From NCBI GenBank assembly GCA_011772475.1, contig WVZK01000146.1, positions 1-40,969 on the forward strand: a stretch of DNA of 40,969 nt. The letters are read 5' to 3'. Positions 15,372 through 22,453 of this stretch are shown here, piece after piece. The stretch's first letter is position 1. Each line of letters begins with the position of its first letter. Below the pieces are notes generated by a model. That model was given only the letters and a program-made list of their open reading frames with translations. It searched no databases and was not told where the DNA came from. The DNA is from Candidatus Aminicenantota bacterium. GTDB taxonomy: Bacteria; Acidobacteriota; Aminicenantia; Aminicenantales; Aminicenantaceae. Position numbers and translations under genes: made by a program.

Positions 15372-17764
15372 AAAATTTCCACTACATCGGAAAAGAAACT
15401 CCGCGGCCAGACGCACCCGATAAGGCAGCAGGTAAAGCTCTTTATATCCATGACCTCGAGCGCCCGGGCATGCTGTATGGAAAAATAAAATTCAGCAACC
15501 ATCCTCACGCCCGGATTAAACATATCGACGCCTCAAAAGCCGAGCGCCTTAATGGTGTCAGGGCAGTGATTACTGCAAACAACTCACCTGAGGTTCGCTT
15601 GGGCTTCTTAGGCGATAATGTTGCCCTGAAGAAAGATAAGGTTCGCCAGTATCGGGATGAGATTGCTGCGGTTGCAGCAATAGATCCTGATACAGCAGAA
15701 GAGGCGGTAGAGTTGATCAAGGTAGAGTACGAACCTTTGCCCGGTCTCTTTTCGCCTCAAGAAGCTATGAAGAAAGGATCGCCCCTCATCCATGAAACCG
15801 ATGCCCAGGGTCGTCCCAGAACAGACAACTTGGTCCCTCTGCGGTATCGTCACCAGTCGGGCGACTTGGATGCCGGAAAGCGGGCAGCGAAGTATGTAGC
15901 AGAGGGCGAGTTCTCTACTCCGCGTGTTCAGCAGTGCTGCATGGGAACTGCAGGATGCATAGCCGAGTTTGACATGAACAGCAACCTTACCATCTGGGCC
16001 AAAACTCAGATCCCTTTTCTGGCCCAACGTGACTTCAATCGAGCTCTTTCGGATATGGGCTTACGCGACAAAAACACTCGCATCATCGTGCCTGCTCTCG
16101 GAGGGGGTTTCGGGACAGGCCTTGACACTCATGCTTACGAATACATAGCCATCCTGCTGGCGTATAAGACTGGCCGACCGGTAAAGATCGTCTATGCAAG
16201 GGACGAGGAGTTTGCCTATCTTTCTCCTCGGCAATCTTCTATTACCAAAATCACCCAGGGCTGTGACCAGAATGGCAGGCTCACTTTCCGCGAGGTCGAA
16301 GTACTGCAGGATAACGGAGCCTACACGTCCTGGGGAGCGACTTATCCCTCGGTCATGATGATGCCAGCCACTTCACTCTATCGTGTTTCCAACATCTACT
16401 TCAACGCTAAATTAGTCTACACAAACAACACCTTTTGCCAGGCTATGCGTGGATACGGCAATCCTGAGCACACCTGGGCTCTGGAAAGTAACTCAGATGA
16501 ACTTGCCAGAGAGGCTGGGGTAGATCCATATGAGTTCAGGATAATTAACTGCAACAAACCTAAAGAGACCACGCCCATGGGATTTAAGGTAAGCACCTGT
16601 GGTCTAAAGGAGTGCTTGCAAACAGTCGCTAAAAAGCTGGACTGGAAGAAACAGAACAAAAAGGGCAAGTGCCGTGGAAAGGGGATGGCTTCTCTTGTTC
16701 ATGTGGGTGGCGGTGGCCGTATCTATCGATCGGATGCCAGCGGACTCATCTTGAAGCTTGATGATTTCGGTAACGTAAATGCTTACCACGGCGGGGTGGA
16801 GATGGGTCAGGGCCTTCATTCTGTCTTGACTCTTGGGATTGCCGAAGCCCTTGGCGTTCGCCCGGATAAAGTATTCATTAATCCGCTTGACACATCAACT
16901 TGTCCGTGGGATGTAGGAACTCATGCAAGCCGGGGCGCGTTTATGGCCTGTAATGCTGCCATCCTTGCGGCCAATAAGCTACGCGGCAAGATCTTTAAGC
17001 TGGCAGAGGAACTATTTCCGCAAGAGGCAGAAAAAAACCTCAAGAAGTATAGAAAGAAAAATCCAGGCTACAAACCGCCTGCTTTCGATTTTGTGAAGGA
17101 AGCAAAAAAAGAACGCTTCGATTTAAAGGATGGATCCATTTTTATCAAAGGCGCCCCGCCTGAGCCATGGTTAAGTTTGGACCTGGGAAGGCTGCTTCGG
17201 GCAATCCACTTCCGCACTCAGGGTCAAATGTTGGCAACCGAAGTCTTCTACGATCCGCCGAATGAACTGCCTGACTTTGCCAAGGGATTTGGCAACATCT
17301 CTGCAACCTATGCTTATGGAACGCAAGGCGCAGAAGTAGAAGTGGATACTGAGACTGGCGAAGTCAAGATTCTGAGAATGGTCGCGGCCCACGACGTGGG
17401 CAAGGTTCTGAATCCCCGGGCACTCAAGGGGCAGATTTATGGGGCGCTCGCGCAAGGAATTGGATATGCTCTTTATGAAGAGCTTCAATCTGAAAAAGGG
17501 AAGATAGTAAATCCGAATTTCAGGGACTACAAGATTCCCACTGCCCAGGAGATGAATTTTCCTATAGACCTTGAGTTTATCGAAACCAATGACAGCTTCG
17601 GCCCTTTCGGTGCCAAAGGAGTCGCCGAGCCCGGCCTGGTTCCCACCGCTCCTGCTATCGCCAATGCAATCTACGATGCTGTCGGGATCAGGGTCCGCGA
17701 TCTCCCTATCACTCCGGAAAAGATTCTGTCAGCGTTGAAGAAGCTCAAGGCATCAAAAGGCTAA
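15368..17764 (+). CDS. Molybdenum hydroxylase, molybdopterin-binding large subunit
   Basis: Catalytic subunit (798 residues) holding a molybdopterin-cytosine-dinucleotide-type cofactor; it would hydroxylate a carbon centre with water as oxygen source. The start at 15368, overlapping the small-subunit stop, gives the usual opening MKNFHYIGKETPRPDAPDKAAG; the reading frame runs open upstream to 15191 but that stretch encodes the small subunit. Motifs include PALGGGFGTGLD, QAMRGYGNPEHTWALES, GGVEMGQGLHS, and GAKGVAEPG with the catalytic glutamate near residue 754. The AYRCSFR loop of CO dehydrogenase is absent, so it is not CoxL. The N-terminal motif that usually reads like HxxxLE is RVQQCCMGTAGCIAEF here, with His and Glu replaced and Cys pairs added. 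Substrate unknown. Confidence 0.92.
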   Translation: MKNFHYIGKETPRPDAPDKAAGKALYIHDLERPGMLYGKIKFSNHPHARIKHIDASKAERLNGVRAVITANNSPEVRLGFLGDNVALKKDKVRQYRDEIAAVAAIDPDTAEEAVELIKVEYEPLPGLFSPQEAMKKGSPLIHETDAQGRPRTDNLVPLRYRHQSGDLDAGKRAAKYVAEGEFSTPRVQQCCMGTAGCIAEFDMNSNLTIWAKTQIPFLAQRDFNRALSDMGLRDKNTRIIVPALGGGFGTGLDTHAYEYIAILLAYKTGRPVKIVYARDEEFAYLSPRQSSITKITQGCDQNGRLTFREVEVLQDNGAYTSWGATYPSVMMMPATSLYRVSNIYFNAKLVYTNNTFCQAMRGYGNPEHTWALESNSDELAREAGVDPYEFRIINCNKPKETTPMGFKVSTCGLKECLQTVAKKLDWKKQNKKGKCRGKGMASLVHVGGGGRIYRSDASGLILKLDDFGNVNAYHGGVEMGQGLHSVLTLGIAEALGVRPDKVFINPLDTSTCPWDVGTHASRGAFMACNAAILAANKLRGKIFKLAEELFPQEAEKNLKKYRKKNPGYKPPAFDFVKEAKKERFDLKDGSIFIKGAPPEPWLSLDLGRLLRAIHFRTQGQMLATEVFYDPPNELPDFAKGFGNISATYAYGTQGAEVEVDTETGEVKILRMVAAHDVGKVLNPRALKGQIYGALAQGIGYALYEELQSEKGKIVNPNFRDYKIPTAQEMNFPIDLEFIETNDSFGPFGAKGVAEPGLVPTAPAIANAIYDAVGIRVRDLPITPEKILSALKKLKASKG

Positions 17765-17771
17765 AATTGGG

Positions 17772-17787
17772 GCCTGTCCTCTTTTTT
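17772..17787 (+). repeat. Short GCCTGTCC motif, upstream copy
   Basis: GCCTGTCCTCTTTTTT lies just after the Mo-hydroxylase operon. A similar direct copy lies at 18485-18500, on the other side of the lipoprotein gene. Its T-run lacks a hairpin, so I do not call it a terminator. Confidence 0.4.
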
Positions 17788-17851
17788 CGACAACTGCTCA
17801 CGATTTATGACAATATAACAGCTAAAATTCTCTTCTTTTGCCTGAAAATAC

Positions 17852-17881
17852 TTGGCATAAAAGTTGCAAAAGATGTATAAT
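17852..17881 (+). promoter_or_regulatory. Promoter of the Tyr-rich lipoprotein gene (sigma-70, overlapping a possible sigma-54 site)
   Basis: TTGGCA (17852-17857), an 18-base spacer and TATAAT (17876-17881) form a good sigma-70 promoter with a start near 17888. The same bases read TGGCAT-AAAAG-TTGCA (17853-17868), matching the sigma-54 -24/-12 pattern with GG and GC exactly 12 bases apart and one mismatch (C to T in TGGCAC). The ribosome-binding site AAGGAGA lies at 17894-17900. Confidence 0.55.
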
Positions 17882-17907
17882 GGCAATGCAAGAAAGGAGA
17901 TGAACAA

Positions 17908-18474
17908 ATGAAAAAATTAGTTCTTATCTTTTCTGTTATTTTCTTAATATCAAGCTGTACTACTATTGACGAGATGTATACTGGGGACGGTGTAAGAGTA
18001 AAGCCTGAAAAACATAAAGAATCCTATGATGATAGTCCTTATTATTCTCATTACAGCCCGTATTATTACAGTCCGATCTTTTGGGGAGGATTTTCTTTAG
18101 GATTTCCGTATTTCTTCTGGAGCCCATATTCCTTTTATGGATTCTATGATTATTATTATGGATATTACGGCCGCTATTATTGGGGTTATCCCATCTATTA
18201 TAGATCAAGGTATGGAAGATCTGTGATCACCAAGAAACAGCTAAAGAAGAGGACTAGCTCGAGAGTTACAACGGGAAATGTCTATGGAACCGTTGGAAAG
18301 ACAACGAGCACTGGAAGGATAAAATCAACGGTTAAAAGAACAGGTTCGTCAACAAGGTCAAGAGGCACATCCTCCGGAAGGGTATCAAGAGGCACCGTGT
18401 CAAGAGGTACGGCATCAAGAGGTACGGTATCAAGAGGTACGGTATCAACAGGCGCGGTAAAGAAAAAGAAATAA
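17908..18474 (+). CDS. Tyrosine-rich putative outer-membrane or surface lipoprotein
   Basis: Function unknown. The 188-residue protein starts with a lipoprotein signal peptide (MKKLVLIFSVIFLISSC), with the lipobox LISSC and lipidated Cys17. Residues about 43-105 are extremely rich in Tyr, Phe, Pro, Ser and Gly (YYSPYYYSPIFWGG; YDYYYGYYGRYYWGYPIYY), a likely beta-rich or aggregation-prone segment. Residues about 107-188 are basic and made of Ser, Thr, Gly and Arg, ending in tandem SRGTV-type pentapeptides and KKKK. This resembles other short exported Tyr- and Gly-rich proteins but no specific family. It has its own promoter and a good ribosome-binding site (GAAAGGAGATG), and it stands alone between two operons. 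Confidence 0.75.
   Translation: MKKLVLIFSVIFLISSCTTIDEMYTGDGVRVKPEKHKESYDDSPYYSHYSPYYYSPIFWGGFSLGFPYFFWSPYSFYGFYDYYYGYYGRYYWGYPIYYRSRYGRSVITKKQLKKRTSSRVTTGNVYGTVGKTTSTGRIKSTVKRTGSSTRSRGTSSGRVSRGTVSRGTASRGTVSRGTVSTGAVKKKK
18385..18459 (+). repeat. Five tandem 15-bp repeats in the lipoprotein C-terminus
   Basis: Five consecutive 15-base units with consensus TCAAGAGGTACGGTA encode the pentapeptide SRGT(V/A). Units three and four are identical; the first and last have diverged. A more degenerate copy precedes the array. Such a repeat can change copy number by slippage without shifting frame. Confidence 0.85.
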
Positions 18475-18484
18475 TAAAAGAGTA

Positions 18485-18500
18485 GCCTGTCCCCTTTTTA
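18485..18500 (+). repeat. Short GCCTGTCC motif, downstream copy
   Basis: GCCTGTCCCCTTTTTA follows the lipoprotein stop and is a direct copy, with few differences, of 17772-17787. Together the copies flank the lipoprotein gene about 710 bases apart. Related motifs are often seen at gene ends in uncultured anaerobes; no transposase is present. Confidence 0.4.
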
Positions 18501-18523
18501 TTGTCCCTTGTTTATTCCCCTTT

Positions 18524-19735
18524 CTACTTTTTTAGATCTACTTTAACAACAACTGCTGCTGCAGTATCTCCGGCTGCACAACCATCAAATAGTCCATATC
18601 CCCCGCCTTTAACCACCAGCTCTTCGATTAATTCGATGATCAACCTGGCACCTGTTGGCCCTTGAGGATGTCCCCAGATTAGTGAACAGCCATAATTGTT
18701 CATATCCTCAACCTTGATTCCCATCTCTCGGCAGAAATAAATGTCGTTCACAGCAAAAGGATTGTGAGTTTTAATGGCCTTAACGTCTTTTATCCCTATC
18801 CCTGCATCAGAAAGTGCTTTTTTGGCTGCGGGCACTACGGACATAGCCATATAGCCTCTCTTAGCCCTTGCCTCAGCGTAGGAAAGAACTTTTATCTCTA
18901 TATTCGGGTCTCGGCTGAGCTCTTGTGCTTTCTCCTGAGTGGTGATGACAATACTCGCGTTCCCATCTGCCGGGAATGTTTGTGTTCCAAAGGTCACTGT
19001 ACCCCTTTCGAGCGCAGGCCTTAGCCTTGCCAGCGCATCTGCAGATGTGGGAAAAACGCCCTCATCACCGCTAACTGTGGCAATTACTTTCCGTCCAGAT
19101 GGATCCTTGACATCAATCGGGACAACCATAAAACGGTGAAGGAAAGCACTATTATCCTTTAAAGCATCCTGGTACTGGTTATATCTTATAAGGGTAACTT
19201 CATCCTGTTCTTCCTTTGATATCCCTGCTTCCTCAGCTACATTCTCTGCAGTTTCAATCATGGCATTCTTGGCCCACGGATCATAACCAAAATTATCCCA
19301 AACCCAGTCTTCTTTATCACCTGTTCCACCCACACCTAGCGGATTGGGATAATAGATATGAGGTCCGTTACTCGTCCTATCGCAGGTGACCACAAGAATC
19401 GCTTCTTTTTCTCCGATTTCTATTCCCTCAGCCGCAACACTCAAACATTTTGCCGAGGTCGCACATGCTTGATTGATCGAAGGGCCTGTTATCCCAGTAG
19501 CCCCTACCATAGCTGCCATCCACGGCGCACCGTAAAAACAGCTTTTTTGGGGTATTGTCATTCCCAGGACAATTCCGTCGAATATCTTTTGAGCGATTCC
19601 TCGGGCAGGGAAGGCCCCCCTGCAAATCTCAGCTGCAAACTGCATTGAATGGAGATTAGCAAAACTTCCTTGCCACCGACAAAAAGGCGTGCTCCAGTAT
19701 CCATCATATGGAATAAATGCTTTTTCAAAAAACAT
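18524..19735 (-). CDS. Thiolase-family acyl-CoA acyltransferase
   Basis: Probable thiolase cleaving 3-ketoacyl-CoA with CoA, the last beta-oxidation step; it could also run as an acetoacetyl-CoA thiolase. The 403-residue protein has the nucleophile Cys91 in INQACATSAKCL. KTHNPFAVNDI stands where NEAFA is usual (His retained), followed by GHPQGPTGARLI and the second catalytic Cys in DGCAAGDTAAAVVV (CxGxG in classical thiolases). These divergent motifs resemble the less common thiolase branch that also contains acetyl-CoA acetyltransferase-like proteins of anaerobes. It lies 48 bases downstream of the HCDH-ECH fusion in the same direction, so the two form a two-gene lower beta-oxidation operon. 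Confidence 0.88.
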   Translation of the reverse strand: MFFEKAFIPYDGYWSTPFCRWQGSFANLHSMQFAAEICRGAFPARGIAQKIFDGIVLGMTIPQKSCFYGAPWMAAMVGATGITGPSINQACATSAKCLSVAAEGIEIGEKEAILVVTCDRTSNGPHIYYPNPLGVGGTGDKEDWVWDNFGYDPWAKNAMIETAENVAEEAGISKEEQDEVTLIRYNQYQDALKDNSAFLHRFMVVPIDVKDPSGRKVIATVSGDEGVFPTSADALARLRPALERGTVTFGTQTFPADGNASIVITTQEKAQELSRDPNIEIKVLSYAEARAKRGYMAMSVVPAAKKALSDAGIGIKDVKAIKTHNPFAVNDIYFCREMGIKVEDMNNYGCSLIWGHPQGPTGARLIIELIEELVVKGGGYGLFDGCAAGDTAAAVVVKVDLKK

Positions 19736-19783
19736 TTTTACCTCCGGTTTCCATTTTTTTTGCTTTCATACACCTTTTTTGGA

Positions 19784-21805
19784 TTAGGCGTGGGAAAATT
19801 CGGCATTCTTTTTCGGACCGAATTTCATAAAATTCTCCATCCCTATTCTCATATCTTTGGTCCTCAGACATTTTCCGAAGATCTTGGCTTCATGTTTCAG
19901 GCCTTCTTCTAGGGTCATTTTTGCTCCTTCAAGTATGGCTTCTTTCATTATCTCATCGGTCTTTCGAGAAAGATGCCCGATATCAACATCGGGCAGAGAT
20001 TTTGGAATCTCGATCGGCTCCCTTTTTATTGGAGGAACTTTAACTTCGCCCGAAATTATTTTCTTCGCAAAGGCTATCCCGGCTTCTTTGACATCACCTT
20101 CGACTTCTTCCTGGATCAATCCTATCTTTAATGCCTGCTCAGAAGATATTGGATTTCCAGTCCTGAGAATGGGCCAGGCATTGAGGAATCCCACAAGCCG
20201 CGGAAGTCTCTGGCTACCTCCAAATCCTGGAATAATTCCCAGCTTGGGTTCTGGCTGACCTGCTAACGCTCTTATCCCTTTCTTGGCAATCCTTGCTGTA
20301 CAGGCCATTGCCATCTCATTTCCTCCGCCAAAGGCAAGGCCATTCATAGCACAAATAACAGGCTTGCCGAGGTTTTCTATAAGGTTTAATGTCTCTTGAC
20401 CCTTTAGTGCCAGAGCCTCCCCCTCTTCAGGCGTTCGTAATCGCGCAAGCAAATTGATATCAGCTCCTGAAACAAAGGCCTTTACGCCAAAACCAGTAAG
20501 AACAGCACCCTTTATTTTGTTATCCTTTTTTATGTCCGCAAATATTTTATCAAGCTGGCTCATCACCGTGGAATTGAGAGCGTTCAGTGTCTTTGGTCTC
20601 CGAATAGTGATAAGAGCTACATCGTCCTTATCTTCTCTAAGAGCCAGAGGAATATCCCAAGGCTTGCCTGATTTGGCCTGCTCCACAAGAATCCTGGGAA
20701 CGACAAATTCTGGCCATTCTTTGGCACAGGCTTCAACAAGTTCAAGAGCTTTATCAATTCCAAGCTTGTTCATCATTTGGAAAGGCGGGTTCATGACAAG
20801 GGCATTCTCCACCCCCATCTCTAAATCTTCAATAGCGGCAATCCCAGAGTCCAGTATTTCACAAACAAGGCCAAAATAAGCCCCCATTAACAGGTTTGAG
20901 ACTGTGTTGAAAGTATTTTCGTTGTATTTTACATCTTCGCCTATTCCGGGAGTATTCCATGGCTTTCCGGACTTGACCTGCCTCTCTAAAATTGGGGGGG
21001 AGTGGAACCATGAGTTAATTTTGCTTTTCATTTCACTGAGTCCGTGCTGTGTTATCGGATTCCCTCCTGTTAAGTTCATCGCTGTGAAGGGTCCAACTCC
21101 TTGGCCCAACGCTCTCTGGACCATCGCATCCACCTGCTTTACAGATCCTATTCCTTTCTCGACCAGAAGGGCGGAAGCCAAGAAGATGCCTTCAAAAATG
21201 GGATCTATCGCATACCCATATCGGCTTTTTACCTTGATTGGTGCTTTGCCGATTTCTTCATAGAATTTCATTAAAAAATCTGTTACCTCTGATGAAGTGT
21301 CTCTTCCAGGAACGATCTCGACGATGATGCTCCTTTCGGCAGGGAAAAAATAGTGAATGACCAGGCATCTGCCTTTGTTCTTAGCCTGTTCGAAAATAGA
21401 TTCAGGTTCCAGGTGGGACGAGTTGGAAGCAAGAATCGCTTTCTCTGAACATATCTTTTCCAGTTCAGAGAAGATTTTACCCTTTATGGCTTTGTCCTCT
21501 GTTGCTGCCTCGATAACTAAATCAGCGCCTTTTAGCTGCGAATATTCTGTTGTCCAAGAGACATTGGCCACCATTGCATCTGCTTCTTCTTTTTTGAATG
21601 TCCCTGTTTTAACTCCCCTCCCCACTTTTCCTTTAACTCGGGCTTCTCCAGATTTTAGTGCGGCCTCAGCTATGTCCACGACTACAACGGGAACTCCGTG
21701 CCCATGAAGAACCTTGCTGAAATAGAGAGCGATATCTGGTCCGATATTGCCGGAGCCAATCACTCCTACTTTATTGATCGTACGCCCAAAAATTTTCCAG
21801 GCCAT
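19784..21805 (-). CDS. 3-hydroxyacyl-CoA dehydrogenase / enoyl-CoA hydratase fusion, dehydrogenase first
   Basis: Bifunctional beta-oxidation enzyme of 673 residues. The N-terminal NAD domain has VGVIGSGNIGPD (GxGxxG near residues 17-22) and the catalytic-His region VIHYFFPAERSIIVEIV, followed by two HCDH C-terminal repeats to about residue 385. The C-terminal hydratase domain (about 390-673) retains both catalytic glutamates, in AFGGGNEMAMACTARIA and GQPEPKLGIIPGFGGSQRL. In bacterial FadB the hydratase comes first; this dehydrogenase-first order is best known from archaeal crotonyl-CoA hydratase/3-hydroxybutyryl-CoA dehydrogenases and occurs in some anaerobic bacteria. The ATG has a strong AAGGAGGGG. 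A TTGACA promoter with a palindrome after the start site lies upstream. Confidence 0.93.
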   Translation of the reverse strand: MAWKIFGRTINKVGVIGSGNIGPDIALYFSKVLHGHGVPVVVVDIAEAALKSGEARVKGKVGRGVKTGTFKKEEADAMVANVSWTTEYSQLKGADLVIEAATEDKAIKGKIFSELEKICSEKAILASNSSHLEPESIFEQAKNKGRCLVIHYFFPAERSIIVEIVPGRDTSSEVTDFLMKFYEEIGKAPIKVKSRYGYAIDPIFEGIFLASALLVEKGIGSVKQVDAMVQRALGQGVGPFTAMNLTGGNPITQHGLSEMKSKINSWFHSPPILERQVKSGKPWNTPGIGEDVKYNENTFNTVSNLLMGAYFGLVCEILDSGIAAIEDLEMGVENALVMNPPFQMMNKLGIDKALELVEACAKEWPEFVVPRILVEQAKSGKPWDIPLALREDKDDVALITIRRPKTLNALNSTVMSQLDKIFADIKKDNKIKGAVLTGFGVKAFVSGADINLLARLRTPEEGEALALKGQETLNLIENLGKPVICAMNGLAFGGGNEMAMACTARIAKKGIRALAGQPEPKLGIIPGFGGSQRLPRLVGFLNAWPILRTGNPISSEQALKIGLIQEEVEGDVKEAGIAFAKKIISGEVKVPPIKREPIEIPKSLPDVDIGHLSRKTDEIMKEAILEGAKMTLEEGLKHEAKIFGKCLRTKDMRIGMENFMKFGPKKNAEFSHA

Positions 21806-21871
21806 AATACCCCTCCTTATAGTTTTCTTTTAGTCCTATTAATGCTTCCAATCGTATGCCAAAGAATGCTA

Positions 21872-21887
21872 TCCCGATTAATCAGGA
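21872..21887. promoter_or_regulatory. Candidate operator downstream of the beta-oxidation promoter
   Basis: TCCCGATTAATCAGGA is a near-perfect palindrome (one mismatched pair, inner GATTAATC exact). It covers roughly +3 to +18 of the transcript predicted from the promoter at 21897-21925. The position suits repression by a TetR- or GntR-type dimer, but no regulator gene is nearby. Confidence 0.35.
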
Positions 21888-21896
21888 CGGTTGTTC

Positions 21897-21925
21897 TCTA
21901 TAGTATAGAATTTTGCAGATGTCAA
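21897..21925 (-). promoter_or_regulatory. Promoter of the HCDH-ECH / thiolase operon
   Basis: On the minus strand: TTGACA (perfect -35), 17 bases, TATAGA. The start would be near 21890, giving a leader of about 85 bases before the ATG at 21805. Confidence 0.6.
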
Positions 21926-21943
21926 GTTTTTCACTTTTGCTTT

Positions 21944-22048
21944 TGGGGTCAGGTCTTGTTTTTTGCTTTTACTCTTACAAGCACAACTTAAAAAGCAAGG
22001 CTTAGCCCCTCTTATCCAAATAAAAGCAAAAAACAAGACCTGACCCCA
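21944..22048. mobile_element. 105-bp MITE-like element with 28-bp perfect terminal inverted repeats
   Basis: Bases 21944-21971 and 22021-22048 are exact reverse complements (28 bp), starting TGGGGTCAGGTCTTG. The 49-base centre has no reading frame. The arm sequence resembles motifs commonly linked with REP-associated tyrosine transposases, but no transposase is in the window. A 21-base identical solitary arm lies at 40840-40860. The element fills most of the 311-base gap between two divergent operons (21806-22116); the remainder holds their promoters. Confidence 0.75.
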
Positions 22049-22060
22049 TTTAAAAATCGT

Positions 22061-22090
22061 TTGCTATGCGTTATCTTTTATGATTAAAAT
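22061..22090 (+). promoter_or_regulatory. Promoter of the TIGR04076-ferredoxin-AOR-transporter run
   Basis: TTGCTA (22061-22066), an 18-base spacer and TAAAAT (22085-22090) give a plausible sigma-70 promoter with a start near 22097. GCGTTATCT occurs twice, once inside the spacer and once just before the GGAGA ribosome-binding site. The MITE-like element ends 12 bases upstream of the -35. Confidence 0.45.
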
Positions 22091-22116
22091 CAAAAAGCGT
22101 TATCTGGAGAATTAAT

Positions 22117-22389
22117 ATGGCAAAAATAAAGGTGAGTGTTGAAAGGATTGATGGTACCTGCAGCCTTCCTGTGCACGTCGGCGACCATTTTTATGTAGAG
22201 GATTCCAAGCTTTATGTCCCTGAAGGCATGTATGTCTGTATCTGGGCATTACAGAGCATGATGCCAATCTTTCCGATTTTAGAGGAGAGGGATAGATTGG
22301 AGGACGAACACTGGGTAAAAAAGGTTAAAAATTTTTCCTGCCCTGATCCAAAAGGCCTTGTCCAATTTCGTCTTGATGTGATCGATTAG
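22117..22389 (+). CDS. Small TIGR04076-like protein
   Basis: A 90-residue soluble protein with a layout I associate with the uncharacterised TIGR04076 family: a KIKVSVERIDGTC start, GDHFYVEDSKLYVPEGMYVCIWALQSMMP in the middle and a CPDPKGLVQFRLDVI end. Three Cys residues (near 15, 46 and 74) sit at family-like places and could bind metal. A GGAGA lies 6 bases before the ATG. It precedes a polyferredoxin and an aldehyde ferredoxin oxidoreductase in the same direction. Its function is unknown; the context suggests an accessory role in redox metabolism, which is inference only. Confidence 0.65.
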   Translation: MAKIKVSVERIDGTCSLPVHVGDHFYVEDSKLYVPEGMYVCIWALQSMMPIFPILEERDRLEDEHWVKKVKNFSCPDPKGLVQFRLDVID

Positions 22390-22453
22390 GGATGGCGCAA
22401 AACCTGAACTACGGATATTTTGGCGGCATGACTTTCAGGACTTGGAGCTAAGG

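Noticed and set aside
15368-17764. Aerobic CO dehydrogenase (CoxL) identity
   Set aside because: The AYRCSFR active-site loop is missing; the segment reads QAMRGYGNPEH, as in other hydroxylases.
17772-18500. Lipoprotein gene as cargo of a transposon bounded by direct repeats
   Set aside because: The 16-base flanking motifs are imperfect, no transposase or target duplication is visible, and similar motifs are scattered at other gene ends.
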